Assembly: GCF_001644645.1 (NCBI RefSeq)
Contig: NZ_CP011390.1
Span: 4,088,001 to 4,152,000, forward strand
Length of the DNA stretch: 64,000 nt
DNA from: Flavisolibacter tropicus
Lineage (GTDB): Bacteria; Bacteroidota; Bacteroidia; Chitinophagales; Chitinophagaceae
Direction of reading: 5' to 3'
The translations under genes and the position numbers were made by a program. Positions 52,960 to 61,694 of this stretch are shown piece by piece. Under the pieces are notes generated by a model. That model did no database searches. It was not told the DNA's origin and saw only the letters and a list, made by a program, of their open reading frames with translations. Numbering within the stretch: position 1 is the first letter of the stretch; every line of letters begins with the position of its first letter.

Positions 52960-54048
52960 ATGGGAAAAACAAAAAGCACCGCTAAAAACGGAGAAAAAGA
53001 CTTGGGACGCGCCTTTGCCAAGGGTTTGTTACAATGGAACCGCCAGGAAAATAGCCGCGAAATGCCCTGGAAAGGAGAAGCTGATCCGTATAAAATTTGG
53101 TTGAGCGAAATCATTTTACAACAAACCCGGGTAGAGCAGGGGTGGAAATATTATGAACGCTTTATACAAACGTTTCCAACTATAACTGATCTGGCTGCTG
53201 CGCCTGATCAGGCCATTTTTAAATTATGGGAAGGGCTGGGGTATTATTCGCGGTGTAGAAACCTTATTGCTACTGCCCGCTTTATTGCCACCGAGCGCAA
53301 TGGCATTTTTCCGGATACCTATGGAGAAATACTAGCCTTAAAAGGAGTGGGGCCTTATACCGCTGCTGCTATTGCCTCATTTGCTTATAATGCACCATAC
53401 GCTGTGCTGGATGGCAATGTGTTCCGGGTGCTTTCCCGCATATATGCCCTGGAACAGCCCATAGATACTACTGAAGGAAAAAAAGTTTTTTCGCAGTTAG
53501 CGCAGGAGCAGCTGCCGGAAAAACAAGCCGCGGCCTATAACCAGGCTATCATGGACTTTGGCGCTGTTATCTGTAAGCCTGTGCCCAATTGCTCCCAATG
53601 TTTTTTCCAGGAGCAATGCCAGGCATTTTTGGGCAACAAACAGGCCTTGCTGCCCATCAAAAGCAAGAAGACGCAGATACGTGAACGTTGGTTTCACTAC
53701 ATTGTTCTTCAATACGGAAATGCGGTGGCCATACAGCACCGTACCGCTAAAGATATTTGGCAGAACCTTTATCAACCCCTGTTGATTGAAGCCGATAAAA
53801 AACTAAATAAAAACGAAGTGCTGCTGCAATTAGAGCATAGTTATGGCATTCGGCCTGCGCAATATGAAGTCATTAGCGCTGCCGTAAACCTTACACAAAA
53901 GCTTTCTCACCAAACCATTCATTTTTCTTTTATCCATTTAGAAGTTAAAAAAAAGCCGCAACTAGAAGGTTTTCAATGGGTTGTTAAAAATGAATTAGAG
54001 CGTTATCCCTTTCCTAAAACCTTACAGCAATTCTTAAGTAAAAATTAG
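52960..54048 (+). CDS. mutY: A/G-specific adenine glycosylase MutY
   Basis: The 362-residue repair enzyme removes adenine opposite 8-oxoguanine. It has the HhH-GPD fold with LKGVGPYTAAAIAS, the catalytic Asp in VLDGNVFRVL, Glu in QQTRVEQG, a [4Fe-4S] ligand set CKPVPNCSQCFFQEQC, and a C-terminal NUDIX-like 8-oxoG recognition domain (about 235-355). It leads the cluster mutY-ssb-gldE-gldD. AGGAGG about 30 bases before the start is far for a ribosome binding site. Confidence 0.95.
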   Translation: MGKTKSTAKNGEKDLGRAFAKGLLQWNRQENSREMPWKGEADPYKIWLSEIILQQTRVEQGWKYYERFIQTFPTITDLAAAPDQAIFKLWEGLGYYSRCRNLIATARFIATERNGIFPDTYGEILALKGVGPYTAAAIASFAYNAPYAVLDGNVFRVLSRIYALEQPIDTTEGKKVFSQLAQEQLPEKQAAAYNQAIMDFGAVICKPVPNCSQCFFQEQCQAFLGNKQALLPIKSKKTQIRERWFHYIVLQYGNAVAIQHRTAKDIWQNLYQPLLIEADKKLNKNEVLLQLEHSYGIRPAQYEVISAAVNLTQKLSHQTIHFSFIHLEVKKKPQLEGFQWVVKNELERYPFPKTLQQFLSKN

Positions 54049-54136
54049 CACCAGCTTACTGGCAAACAATTTGTTGCTTTTAAGTAAATTAGAGATACGA
54101 AGCTTTAGACGATTCACTAACGAAAATTTGAATGGT

Positions 54137-54574
54137 ATGAGAGGCGTAAACAGAGTTATGCTTATTGGCAACTTAGGTAAAGATCCGGATGTACAGTTTT
54201 TAGAAGGTAATATTGCTGTTGCAAAATTTCCGCTGGCCACCACCGAAACCTTTAAAGATCGTTCAGGCAAATTGGTATCCCAAACCGAATGGCATACCGT
54301 AGTATTGTGGCGAGGATTGGCCGAACTGGCCCAGAAGTACCTGCACAAGGGCAGCTTGGTCTATATAGAAGGCCGACTGCGTACCCGCAGCTGGGAAGAC
54401 AAAGAGGCTAACCGAAAGTTTGCTACCGAGGTGGTTGGTGATAACCTCATTATGCTAGACAAGCGCACCGAAGGTAATCATGGCGCCGCTATGAGCGGAC
54501 AAACTGAATCAGGGGGTATGGAAGGAATAAACGTACCACCGCCGCTCGATGAGAATGAAGACTTATCTTTTTAA
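54137..54574 (+). CDS. ssb: Single-stranded DNA-binding protein
   Basis: The 145-residue protein has an OB fold (about 1-105; VNRVMLIGNLGKDP, YIEGRLRTRSWED) and a short flexible tail ending DENEDLSF, a variant of the usual acidic DDLPF tip. The ATG at 54137 is chosen because homology starts there. It protects single-stranded DNA. In this phylum the mutY-ssb-gldE order is common. Confidence 0.93.
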   Translation: MRGVNRVMLIGNLGKDPDVQFLEGNIAVAKFPLATTETFKDRSGKLVSQTEWHTVVLWRGLAELAQKYLHKGSLVYIEGRLRTRSWEDKEANRKFATEVVGDNLIMLDKRTEGNHGAAMSGQTESGGMEGINVPPPLDENEDLSF

Positions 54575-54589
54575 ATAGCAGAAATAAAA

Positions 54590-54597
54590 TAAATTTG
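54590..54597 (+). promoter_or_regulatory. -7 box upstream of gldE
   Basis: TAAATTTG matches TAnnTTTG; the gldE start lies 43 bases further (or 64 with the alternative start). Confidence 0.55.
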
Positions 54598-54604
54598 TCG
54601 TGTA

Positions 54605-54633
54605 GATAAGGGCAGGATTATCCTGCCTTTATC
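54605..54633 (+). terminator. Hairpin between ssb and gldE
   Basis: GATAAGGGCAGGA and TCCTGCCTTTATC form a 13-bp stem with a 3-base loop and one G-U pair. Lying after the gldE promoter box, it may end ssb messages and also act as a leader attenuator. Confidence 0.55.
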
Positions 54634-54639
54634 CATATA

Positions 54640-56013
54640 TTGTTCACCAAAATCGTTGCTTTGGACTATCATTCGGTTGATAACTTACTATTTTCACTAG
54701 CCTACACCATTATATCTGCAAACCCGCAGGGGGCAGTTTTTCTTGTTGTTCTGCTGATTATTTTACTCTTACTAAGCTTTGTAACAGCCGGTGCTGAGGT
54801 AGCGCTGTTTACCTTACAGGGCAAAGACGTAAACATGCTGAAAACTAAACAGCATGCCGCCGCCCGCCGCATTACCAGTTTATTAGACGAACGCAAAGCC
54901 GTTTATACTTCTTTACTGATTGCCGGCACTTTTTTCAACATCAGTATTATTATCCTGACCAATTTCTTACTGAATAGCATTTTACACCTGGGCACCGTGG
55001 ACTTTATATTACCCATTAACCTGGATATGCTGGTAAAGATCATTGTTATTGCCTTTATCCTGGTGCTAATAGGAAAGGTGCTGCCCAAAGTATGGGCTAC
55101 TCAAAATAATCTGCGCTTTGCCTACAGTACATCATCTGTAGTGGAAGCCTTACATCTTTTACTGCGCCGCCCCAGCTTATATATGGTGGCCATAGCCGAC
55201 AATATCAGTAAACAAAGCGGTGCTGATAAAGTAGAGAGCGCAAGCCTGCGCCAGCTGGATGCCGCTATTGATGTAAACAATGAAGAAACTTCTGTAGAAG
55301 AAAAGAATATTCTAAAGGGTATTGTAAAGTTTGGCAATATCTCCGTAAAGCAGATCATGCGCTTTCGCCTGGATGTAAACGGTGTTGAATACGACACTCC
55401 CTTTAGTGAGCTTGTTAGAAAAGTAGAGGACCTGCATTACTCGCGCCTGCCGGTATATAAAGACACGCTGGATAATGTGGCTGGTGTGGTCAACACTAAA
55501 GACCTTTTACCGTATTTGCACGAGCCCAATTTTGACTGGCATACCATTATCCGCGCGCCGTTTTTTGTGCCGGAGTCTAAGCTGATCAAAGATCTGCTGG
55601 AAGAATTCCGCACAAAGCGCATACACTTTGCCGTGGTAGTAGATGAATTTGGTGGCACCAGCGGTATTGTAACCATGGAAGACATCCTGGAAGAAATTAT
55701 TGGCGATATAAAGGACGAGTTTGACGAAGAGGAAAACAGCGTGCGCCAAATTGATAACGATACCTATATTGTTGATGCGAAGGTAATGCTACACGATATG
55801 TGTAGGGCTATGAGACTAGCCTTGGATACCTTTGATGAAGTGCGGGGTGAAAGTGACTCTCTTGGCGGACTGGTACTGGAAATAGCTGGTAAATTCCCTG
55901 CCCAGGATGAAACCGTAACCGCTGGCGACTTTCAATTTACTGTATTAGAGATCAATAAAAACCGCATCAACACCGTTAAGGTAACGATCAACCGCAACCG
56001 AAATGAAGACTAA
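54640..56013 (+). CDS. gldE: Gliding motility-associated protein GldE (CBS/HlyC-type)
   Basis: The 457-residue membrane protein has a DUF21 (CNNM) domain with three to four helices (about 30-155), two CBS domains (about 215-335; FDWHTIIRAPFFVPE and EFGGTSGIVTMEDILEEI), and a CorC/HlyC domain (about 350-440). GldE supports the gliding machinery in flavobacteria. Neither possible start is ATG: TTG at 54640 or TTG at 54661 (giving MDYHSV). It overlaps gldD by 11 bases. Confidence 0.9.
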   Translation: MFTKIVALDYHSVDNLLFSLAYTIISANPQGAVFLVVLLIILLLLSFVTAGAEVALFTLQGKDVNMLKTKQHAAARRITSLLDERKAVYTSLLIAGTFFNISIIILTNFLLNSILHLGTVDFILPINLDMLVKIIVIAFILVLIGKVLPKVWATQNNLRFAYSTSSVVEALHLLLRRPSLYMVAIADNISKQSGADKVESASLRQLDAAIDVNNEETSVEEKNILKGIVKFGNISVKQIMRFRLDVNGVEYDTPFSELVRKVEDLHYSRLPVYKDTLDNVAGVVNTKDLLPYLHEPNFDWHTIIRAPFFVPESKLIKDLLEEFRTKRIHFAVVVDEFGGTSGIVTMEDILEEIIGDIKDEFDEEENSVRQIDNDTYIVDAKVMLHDMCRAMRLALDTFDEVRGESDSLGGLVLEIAGKFPAQDETVTAGDFQFTVLEINKNRINTVKVTINRNRNED

Positions 56014-56596
56014 GAGCCTATTATGGATAGCCGTTGCAACTGTGCTGATGGCGGCGTGTAACAGTGATTATGTTGTAAAGCCCCGCGGCTATTTTAAGAT
56101 CGACTTCCCCCAAAAAGCCTATCAAACCTTTGATCAGCCGGGCTACCCCTATACTTTCGAATACCCGGTGTATGGCAAGGTGATCAAGGATACCTTGTTT
56201 TTTGATAGGCAACCAGAGAATCCTTATTGGATCAACATTGACTTTCCTCAGTTTAACAGCCGCATTCATATATCTTATAAGGATGTGCAGAAGAATAACT
56301 TTGACTCGCTGGTAAACGACGCCTTTACCATGTCGTATAAACAACACACTTATAAAGCTTCAGCTATTGAACCAGAGCCGTTTACAACTCCCAATGGAGT
56401 AGAGGGTGTTTATTTTACCCTGAAAGGCAATACCGCTACTGGTAATCAGTTCTTTGCTACCGATACCTCTAAGCATTTCCTGCGCGGCGCACTGTATTTT
56501 GCAGCTACCCCTAACGAAGATTCTTTAGCACCTGTTAATGCCTTCCTTAAAAAAGACCTACAGCACTTGATTAATACGATACAGTGGAAGAAATAG
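56003..56596 (+). CDS. gldD: Gliding motility lipoprotein GldD
   Basis: The 197-residue lipoprotein has lipobox LMAAC (Cys19), followed by PRGYFKIDFPQKAYQ and IHISYK, diagnostic of GldD. It is required for gliding and T9SS-linked surface movement in flavobacteria. Translation is probably coupled to gldE through the overlap. Other gld genes are not in this window. Confidence 0.93.
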   Translation: MKTKSLLWIAVATVLMAACNSDYVVKPRGYFKIDFPQKAYQTFDQPGYPYTFEYPVYGKVIKDTLFFDRQPENPYWINIDFPQFNSRIHISYKDVQKNNFDSLVNDAFTMSYKQHTYKASAIEPEPFTTPNGVEGVYFTLKGNTATGNQFFATDTSKHFLRGALYFAATPNEDSLAPVNAFLKKDLQHLINTIQWKK

Positions 56597-56685
56597 GGAG
56601 GGAAAGCTACAAGCTTCACGCTGCAAGCTACAAGCAGAACAGTCCTACTAGATATTATTATTTCCTCTTACCTGCAAAACTGCCG

Positions 56686-57064
56686 GCTCTTTTGTATCTT
56701 TAAACTCTTCACTTTAGCTTGGGTTACAGGCTGTTTTATTACAAATTTCCATCATGATTTCGGGGTGCCAGAAGGGGCAGGATAGGTTGTCAGAGGGTAG
56801 GGCGCGGGGTAGAAAGGCCAGAAGTGCGGGTGAGGTACGGACTTCATACGGAGTAAGTAGGGACCTGATACGGAGTTACCTAGGCTTCTATACGGAGTAA
56901 CCATGAAGGTGTAGAGGAGTGGCAGTGAAGGTAGAGGGAAGGAGTAGGCAAGGTAGAATGGCTGATGGCTGATTTTGGGATGGCGGATTGGGAGGATTAG
57001 AAAGAAGAATTAGCTGGATGAGATTAGATTTTTAGGGGAAGTGTGCTTTTGGGGTAGTTGCTTT
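56686..57064 (+). repeat. Composite intergenic repeat, copy 3
   Basis: TTTTGTATCTTTA (56690-56702) leads into a G-rich body with ATACGGAG at 56846, 56868 and 56890, the same 22-bp period as copy 1. Downstream words GTAGAGGAGTGGCAGTGAAG and GAGGGAAGGAGTAGGCAAGG also match copy 1 with few changes. Confidence 0.65.
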
Positions 57065-57271
57065 TCTATCAACTGCTGAAACAAGTTACGCCTGCCAATC
57101 AAGAGTCATTGTAGATGGCAGGCAGGTAGAGTGTAGAAGATCGAAACCTGCACCCAGTCCTCCTTTTCTCCTTAGCTCTGTGCGAAATCTTTCTTACGCC
57201 CCTTGGCGCGTTCTGCTTGAGACTATCACATAATTTCCCGTTAATCCACACCATAGCTGGAAAAGGAGGGT

Positions 57272-57279
57272 TAATTTTG
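57272..57279 (+). promoter_or_regulatory. -7 box of the DUF3109-lutB operon
   Basis: TAATTTTG matches TAnnTTTG and lies 17 bases before the ATG at 57297; it also argues against a GTG start at 57279. Confidence 0.6.
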
Positions 57280-57296
57280 TGCCTTACATTGAACAC

Positions 57297-57887
57297 ATGA
57301 TATCAATAGATAATGTTCTGGTGAGCGATGAGGTGGTAGAAGCCAAATTTGTGTGCGACCTAAATAAGTGTAAAGGTGGCTGCTGCGAGGATGGCGATGC
57401 CGGTGCTCCCCTGGAACAAGAAGAAATGAAAATTATCGAAGACAACTTCGAAGCCGTGGTGCCATACCTGACCCAAGAGGGACTTGACGAAATTAAGCGC
57501 CAAGGCAAGTTTTTATATGATAAAGAATTTGGCTGGGTAACTCCTACCATCAACGGTGGCCTGTGTGTATACGGCTTCCGCGATGAAAAAGGCATTATCA
57601 AGTGCGGCTTTGAAGCAGCTTATAACGATGGTAAGATCGGGTGGAAAAAGCCCATTAGCTGTCACCTGTTTCCCATTCGTCTTACTGAAACAAAGCAGTA
57701 CACCATGGTCAACTACGAGCCAAGGGAAGTAATGTGCGACCCGGCTTGTGCATTTGGTAAAAAGCTAAAGGTGCCGGTATACCAGTTTTTAAAAGAGCCG
57801 ATAGAACGTAAGTTTGGAGCAGAATTTTATAATACCTTACACCAGATAGCGGTTGAGTACTTTGACCAAAAAGCCGAAAAGAAGTAA
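57297..57887 (+). CDS. DUF3109 cysteine-rich protein
   Basis: The 196-residue protein has clustered cysteines (CDLNKCKGGCCEDGDAG near the N terminus; CVYGF, CGFEAAY, ISCHLFPIR, VMCDPACAFG), as in DUF3109/YkgJ-type proteins thought to bind iron-sulfur or zinc. The ATG at 57297 is used because the promoter box ends just before a possible GTG at 57279. The stop abuts the lutB-like start codon, so both are translated together. Confidence 0.85.
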   Translation: MISIDNVLVSDEVVEAKFVCDLNKCKGGCCEDGDAGAPLEQEEMKIIEDNFEAVVPYLTQEGLDEIKRQGKFLYDKEFGWVTPTINGGLCVYGFRDEKGIIKCGFEAAYNDGKIGWKKPISCHLFPIRLTETKQYTMVNYEPREVMCDPACAFGKKLKVPVYQFLKEPIERKFGAEFYNTLHQIAVEYFDQKAEKK

Positions 57888-59273
57888 ATGTCTGAACAAT
57901 CATCCACCTTCGTAGCCAAAAGCACGGTAAAGGCTGCCGACAGGGAGCATCGCCGTAAGATCAACTTTAATATTGCGCGATACAATGCGGTAGTGCCGCA
58001 AGGCAAAACACAGTTTACTGATGTTCCACTGGCGCGTGAGCGGGCCAAGAATGTAAAGTGGAAGGCTATTGAAACATTGGATAAACAGCTGGAACTTTTT
58101 GAAAGTACACTGACCAAACGCGGCGGAAAGGTGCTATGGGCTGAAACGGCTGATGAAGCCTTGCAACAAATTCTCACGATCTGTAAGGATAAGAATTGCT
58201 CTACTATTGTAAAGAGCAAGAGCATGGTTACAGAGGAACTACACCTGAATAAGTTCCTGAATAAACACAATATTGAAAGTGTGGAGACAGACCTGGGTGA
58301 ATACATTCAGCAACTGGACGATGAACCACCTTATCATATTGTAACACCGGCTATGCACAAGAGCAAGGAAGATGTGGCTAAACTCTTTGCTGAAAAGCTA
58401 GGTACTCCGTCTTCTTTAAATCCAAGTCAGCTAACGTTAGTAGCGCGGCAAAAGCTGCGTGAGAAATACCGTCAGGCGCAAATCGGGATCACCGGGGCCA
58501 ACTTTATTGTAGCCGATACCGGCGCTATTGCCCTAACTGAAAATGAAGGTAATGGCCGCTTGAGCTGTGCTTATCCAAAAACCCATATTGTAATTGTGGG
58601 TATTGAGAAAGTGATTCCTACGCTTACTGACCTGGGATTGTTCTGGCCGCTATTGGCTACCTATGGTACGGGTCAGAAAGTAACTGTTTATAATTCTATT
58701 GTAAGCGGACCGCGCCAGCCGGGTGAAACCGACGGCCCAGAAGAAATGTATGTGATACTGCTGGATAATGGGCGCACCAATATCCTGATGAATCCAACAT
58801 CAAGAGAAAGCTTGTACTGTATCCGTTGTGGTGCTTGCTTAAACGCTTGTCCTGTCTATAAAAATATTGGTGGCCATGCTTATGGCACAACCTATAGCGG
58901 TCCTATTGGATCGGTGATTACTCCCCACCTGAAAGAAATGGATGAGTGGAAGCACTTAAGCTATGCTTCTTCGCTGTGTGGCAATTGTACAGAAGTATGT
59001 GCGGTGAAGATCAACCTGCATGAACTTTTGCTGGAGAATAGGGCTGAGGCCGTGAAGAAGAACCATGCCTCCTTTGTAGAAAAGATGGCCTGGGTCTTTT
59101 GGAAAAAGGCTATGAGGAATCGCGGCATGATGAACATGGGTTCGGGCCGACTGAAAGGCTGGATGGTCAATACGTTTGTAAAAGACTGGAAGAAACACCG
59201 CAGCGAGCTTGAATTTCCTGAAAAGTCCTTCAACCAGTTGTGGAAGGAGCGTAATGGCAAAAAGGTTAAATAA
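57888..59273 (+). CDS. lutB: LutB/LldF-type iron-sulfur oxidoreductase subunit
   Basis: The 461-residue protein has a LutB domain (about 60-300; ITGANFIVADTGAIALTENEGNGRL) and two [4Fe-4S] clusters, CIRCGACLNACPVY and CGNCTEVCAVKI, like B. subtilis LutB in lactate oxidation. No lutA or lutC is next to it; the neighbours are a cysteine-rich DUF3109 gene and a deacetylase-like gene. The partner subunits must be elsewhere, or the protein works in another redox process. Symbol by family. Confidence 0.87.
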   Translation: MSEQSSTFVAKSTVKAADREHRRKINFNIARYNAVVPQGKTQFTDVPLARERAKNVKWKAIETLDKQLELFESTLTKRGGKVLWAETADEALQQILTICKDKNCSTIVKSKSMVTEELHLNKFLNKHNIESVETDLGEYIQQLDDEPPYHIVTPAMHKSKEDVAKLFAEKLGTPSSLNPSQLTLVARQKLREKYRQAQIGITGANFIVADTGAIALTENEGNGRLSCAYPKTHIVIVGIEKVIPTLTDLGLFWPLLATYGTGQKVTVYNSIVSGPRQPGETDGPEEMYVILLDNGRTNILMNPTSRESLYCIRCGACLNACPVYKNIGGHAYGTTYSGPIGSVITPHLKEMDEWKHLSYASSLCGNCTEVCAVKINLHELLLENRAEAVKKNHASFVEKMAWVFWKKAMRNRGMMNMGSGRLKGWMVNTFVKDWKKHRSELEFPEKSFNQLWKERNGKKVK

Positions 59274-59278
59274 CGCTT

Positions 59279-60577
59279 GTGCTGATTTACAGTCATACCG
59301 TTACGCCGCGGCTGCAATATGTAGCCAGCTTCCTAACGCAGTACTATGGGGAGTCATTTCTTCTGACTACCGATTGGCAGTATTTCCAAAGTGCAGACAA
59401 ACATAAGATCAATTACTCTGCAACTAGCATTAATGAGCAAACGCTTTGGATAAAGCCTGTTGACCTGCTTTTTGAAGCAGGGGTGAAAAAGCAGTCGATC
59501 GACTGCTTTGAACATGCACATGGCTATAAAGCCTTCTTTGCTACAGAAGGTGCACTAGGCTTTGATCTCTTTGCTGCTGTATTTTATTTGCTATCGCGGT
59601 ATGAAGAGTACCTGCCTCACCAGAAAGATAGCTATGGCCGCTATGCACACGAAAATAGTTTGGCTTATAAAAACGGCTTCCTGCACCTGCCACTGATCAA
59701 TATTTGGTTGGAAGACTTTAGAGAAATCCTTCAAGAAATTTGGAATTTGGAACTTGGAATTCGGAGCTTCCAATTTGTTCCTACGTATGACATTGATATA
59801 GCCTGGAGTTATCAGAACAAAGGTTTTTTGCGTAATGCAGGAGGTACGGTAAAATCAATAGTCAATGGTCAATGGGCAAGAGTAAGAGAACGGTTTAAGG
59901 TTTTGAGAGGGAAGGAGCAGGACCCCTATGATTGCTACGACTGGTTAGATGCCATACATTGGAAGTATGAATTGTGGCCGCTGTATTTTTTTCATGTAGG
60001 GCAAGAAAGAAACCAGTACGATAAAAATATAGCTACCACTAATAGTGCTTTTCAGGAGTTGATAAAACATCATGCTCATACCTATGTAGTGGGCTTACAT
60101 CCTTCTTGGAGCAGTGGTGATAAGGCCGAATTCTTTCAAAAGGAGAAAGAGGAGTTAGAGCGCCTTGCTAGTCAAAAGATTACCTTTTCCCGTCAACACT
60201 ACATTCGGTTTACTTTACCAGATACTTTCCGGCGTTTAATACACAATGGTATAAGAGAAGATTACTCAATGGGCTATGGTAGTATTAATGGTTTTAGAGC
60301 TTCCATAAGTACGCCGTTTCATTGGTATGACCTGGATAATGAAGTGGCAACGATATTGCAGCTGCATCCGTTCTGTTTTATGGATGCCAATGCTTTCTTT
60401 GAGCAAAACTTATCGGTAGAAGACGCCTTTGATGAATTGATGCACTACTACCATGTAACCAAACAATGCGGTGCCGTTTTGATTACTATCTGGCATAACC
60501 AGTTTTTAGGAACTGACCCGATGTTCAAAGGCTGGCAGGAATTGTATGAGCGATTCCTTAAGACCGTTGTGTACTAA
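59279..60577 (+). CDS. Polysaccharide deacetylase-like protein with DUF7033-type head
   Basis: The 432-residue protein begins with a GTG codon 5 bases after lutB; MLIYSHTVTPRLQY is the usual start of this Bacteroidota family. An N-terminal domain (about 1-140) precedes a NodB-like fold with TYDIDIAWSY (the two Asp of the metal motif) and VGLHPSWSS (His). It may deacetylate a surface glycan, but the catalytic set is not fully clear. Its 3' end overlaps the convergent transporter gene by 4 bases. Confidence 0.78.
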   Translation: MLIYSHTVTPRLQYVASFLTQYYGESFLLTTDWQYFQSADKHKINYSATSINEQTLWIKPVDLLFEAGVKKQSIDCFEHAHGYKAFFATEGALGFDLFAAVFYLLSRYEEYLPHQKDSYGRYAHENSLAYKNGFLHLPLINIWLEDFREILQEIWNLELGIRSFQFVPTYDIDIAWSYQNKGFLRNAGGTVKSIVNGQWARVRERFKVLRGKEQDPYDCYDWLDAIHWKYELWPLYFFHVGQERNQYDKNIATTNSAFQELIKHHAHTYVVGLHPSWSSGDKAEFFQKEKEELERLASQKITFSRQHYIRFTLPDTFRRLIHNGIREDYSMGYGSINGFRASISTPFHWYDLDNEVATILQLHPFCFMDANAFFEQNLSVEDAFDELMHYYHVTKQCGAVLITIWHNQFLGTDPMFKGWQELYERFLKTVVY

Positions 60578-61593
60578 TTCTCTTCTTTGACCCGCTTAGC
60601 CGGTAACATCTTCATGATGGACTTGTTTACCAGGTATACACCAACAAGGGTAATCAGCATCCCGATAATAATATAGCCGGAAAGTTCTTCTCCCAGCAAC
60701 TGCCACCCCAATAAAACAGCCACAACCGGATTTACATAGGCATATAAGCTTACCTGCTCTGTGGGAAGATGTTGTAAGGCATATAAATAAGCCAGGAATG
60801 TAAGTATTGAGCCAGCGGTAACCAGGTAGGCAATGGCCATCCAAGAAGCATTTGGAATAGCTGCCAAGGGTATGGCATAACCTAAGGCAAAGCTGCCACC
60901 AATAAGAGCTGTGCCGGAAATAACCATTTGCAGTCCTAAACTAAAATAAGGGTTGAAATTAGCCGCCTGCTTTTTAGTATAAAGTGTACCGAATGCCCAC
61001 GACCAGGTAGATGCTATAGAGATAAAAATACCAAAGCGAAACTCTGGATTCAGGAAATCTTGCAAGTGATCGAAGAAGATAACACAGACACCGGCAAAGC
61101 CTAGTAAAAGGCCAATTACTGTATTAAACCGCAGTTTGGAATGTGAGCTGAATGCTGCAATCAATACCAGCCACAGCGGGAAAATAGCACCAATGATGGA
61201 GCCCAGGCCAGCAGAAATAAATTTTACACCCCAGGTAGAAAGCGCATTGCTTAAGAGGAAGTTTAACACGCAAAGGACCAAGATCGGGCCCCATTCTTTT
61301 CCTTTGGGAAGGTGATAACCCTTGATCAGGAAAAAGACCACGTAACACACTCCACCTAATAGTTGACGCATTCCTACCAACTGTAGTGCTGGCATATGTT
61401 TTACGCCTTCTCTGGAAGCCAGCCAGGTGGTACCCCATAAAAAACACACAGCAATCAGCGCCGCTATTGCTTTCCTATGCTGGCTTTTGTTGTGAAGGGG
61501 CAAGGGGTTCATCTGTTCCAAGTACGTGGTTACATCTTGTTCTGCTTGCGCATCACTGCCAGCAACATTTTTATGTTGGGGGTTTAGAGGCAT
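60574..61593 (-). CDS. EamA/DMT-family transporter
   Basis: The protein, 339 residues from the ATG at 61593, has ten predicted membrane helices in two EamA halves (FLWGTTWLASREGV; YAYVNPVVAVLLGWQLLGEEL). It probably exports a small metabolite. A second ATG at 61512 gives 312 residues and starts closer to the first helix, so either is possible. A still longer frame to 61680 only translates GTGAAACGTGAAA-type repeat words and is rejected. Confidence 0.88.
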   Translation of the reverse strand: MPLNPQHKNVAGSDAQAEQDVTTYLEQMNPLPLHNKSQHRKAIAALIAVCFLWGTTWLASREGVKHMPALQLVGMRQLLGGVCYVVFFLIKGYHLPKGKEWGPILVLCVLNFLLSNALSTWGVKFISAGLGSIIGAIFPLWLVLIAAFSSHSKLRFNTVIGLLLGFAGVCVIFFDHLQDFLNPEFRFGIFISIASTWSWAFGTLYTKKQAANFNPYFSLGLQMVISGTALIGGSFALGYAIPLAAIPNASWMAIAYLVTAGSILTFLAYLYALQHLPTEQVSLYAYVNPVVAVLLGWQLLGEELSGYIIIGMLITLVGVYLVNKSIMKMLPAKRVKEEN

Positions 61594-61633
61594 TGGATGT
61601 GTAGTGAGTGGTGAGTGAAAAGAAAAGTGAAAG

Positions 61634-61687
61634 GTGAAAGGTGAAACGTGAAAGAGGAAAACTCCCTGCTCACGTTTCACCTTTCAC
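61634..61687. terminator. Long repeat-derived hairpin after purH
   Basis: GTGAAAGGTGAAACGTGA (61634-61651) is the perfect inverse of TCACGTTTCACCTTTCAC (61670-61687). On the minus strand it is followed by TTTTCTTTTC, so it can terminate purH, whose stop is 8 bases away. The arms are the GTTTCACCT words also seen at 18551-18595. Confidence 0.75.
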
Positions 61688-61694
61688 GCCTGCC

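Larger units (their letters stand above)
56597..57296. other. Gene-free region with composite repeat copy 3
   Basis: It begins with the word block GCTACAAGCTTCACGCTGCA (about 56605), then the composite repeat (56686-57064), AT-rich sequence, and CTCTGTGCGAAATCT at 57176 before the promoter of the DUF3109 gene at 57272. No gene is visible. Confidence 0.65.

Noticed and set aside
61593..61680. Longer N terminus for the EamA transporter
   Set aside because: It would translate GTGAAACGTGAAA repeat words that form the purH terminator hairpin.
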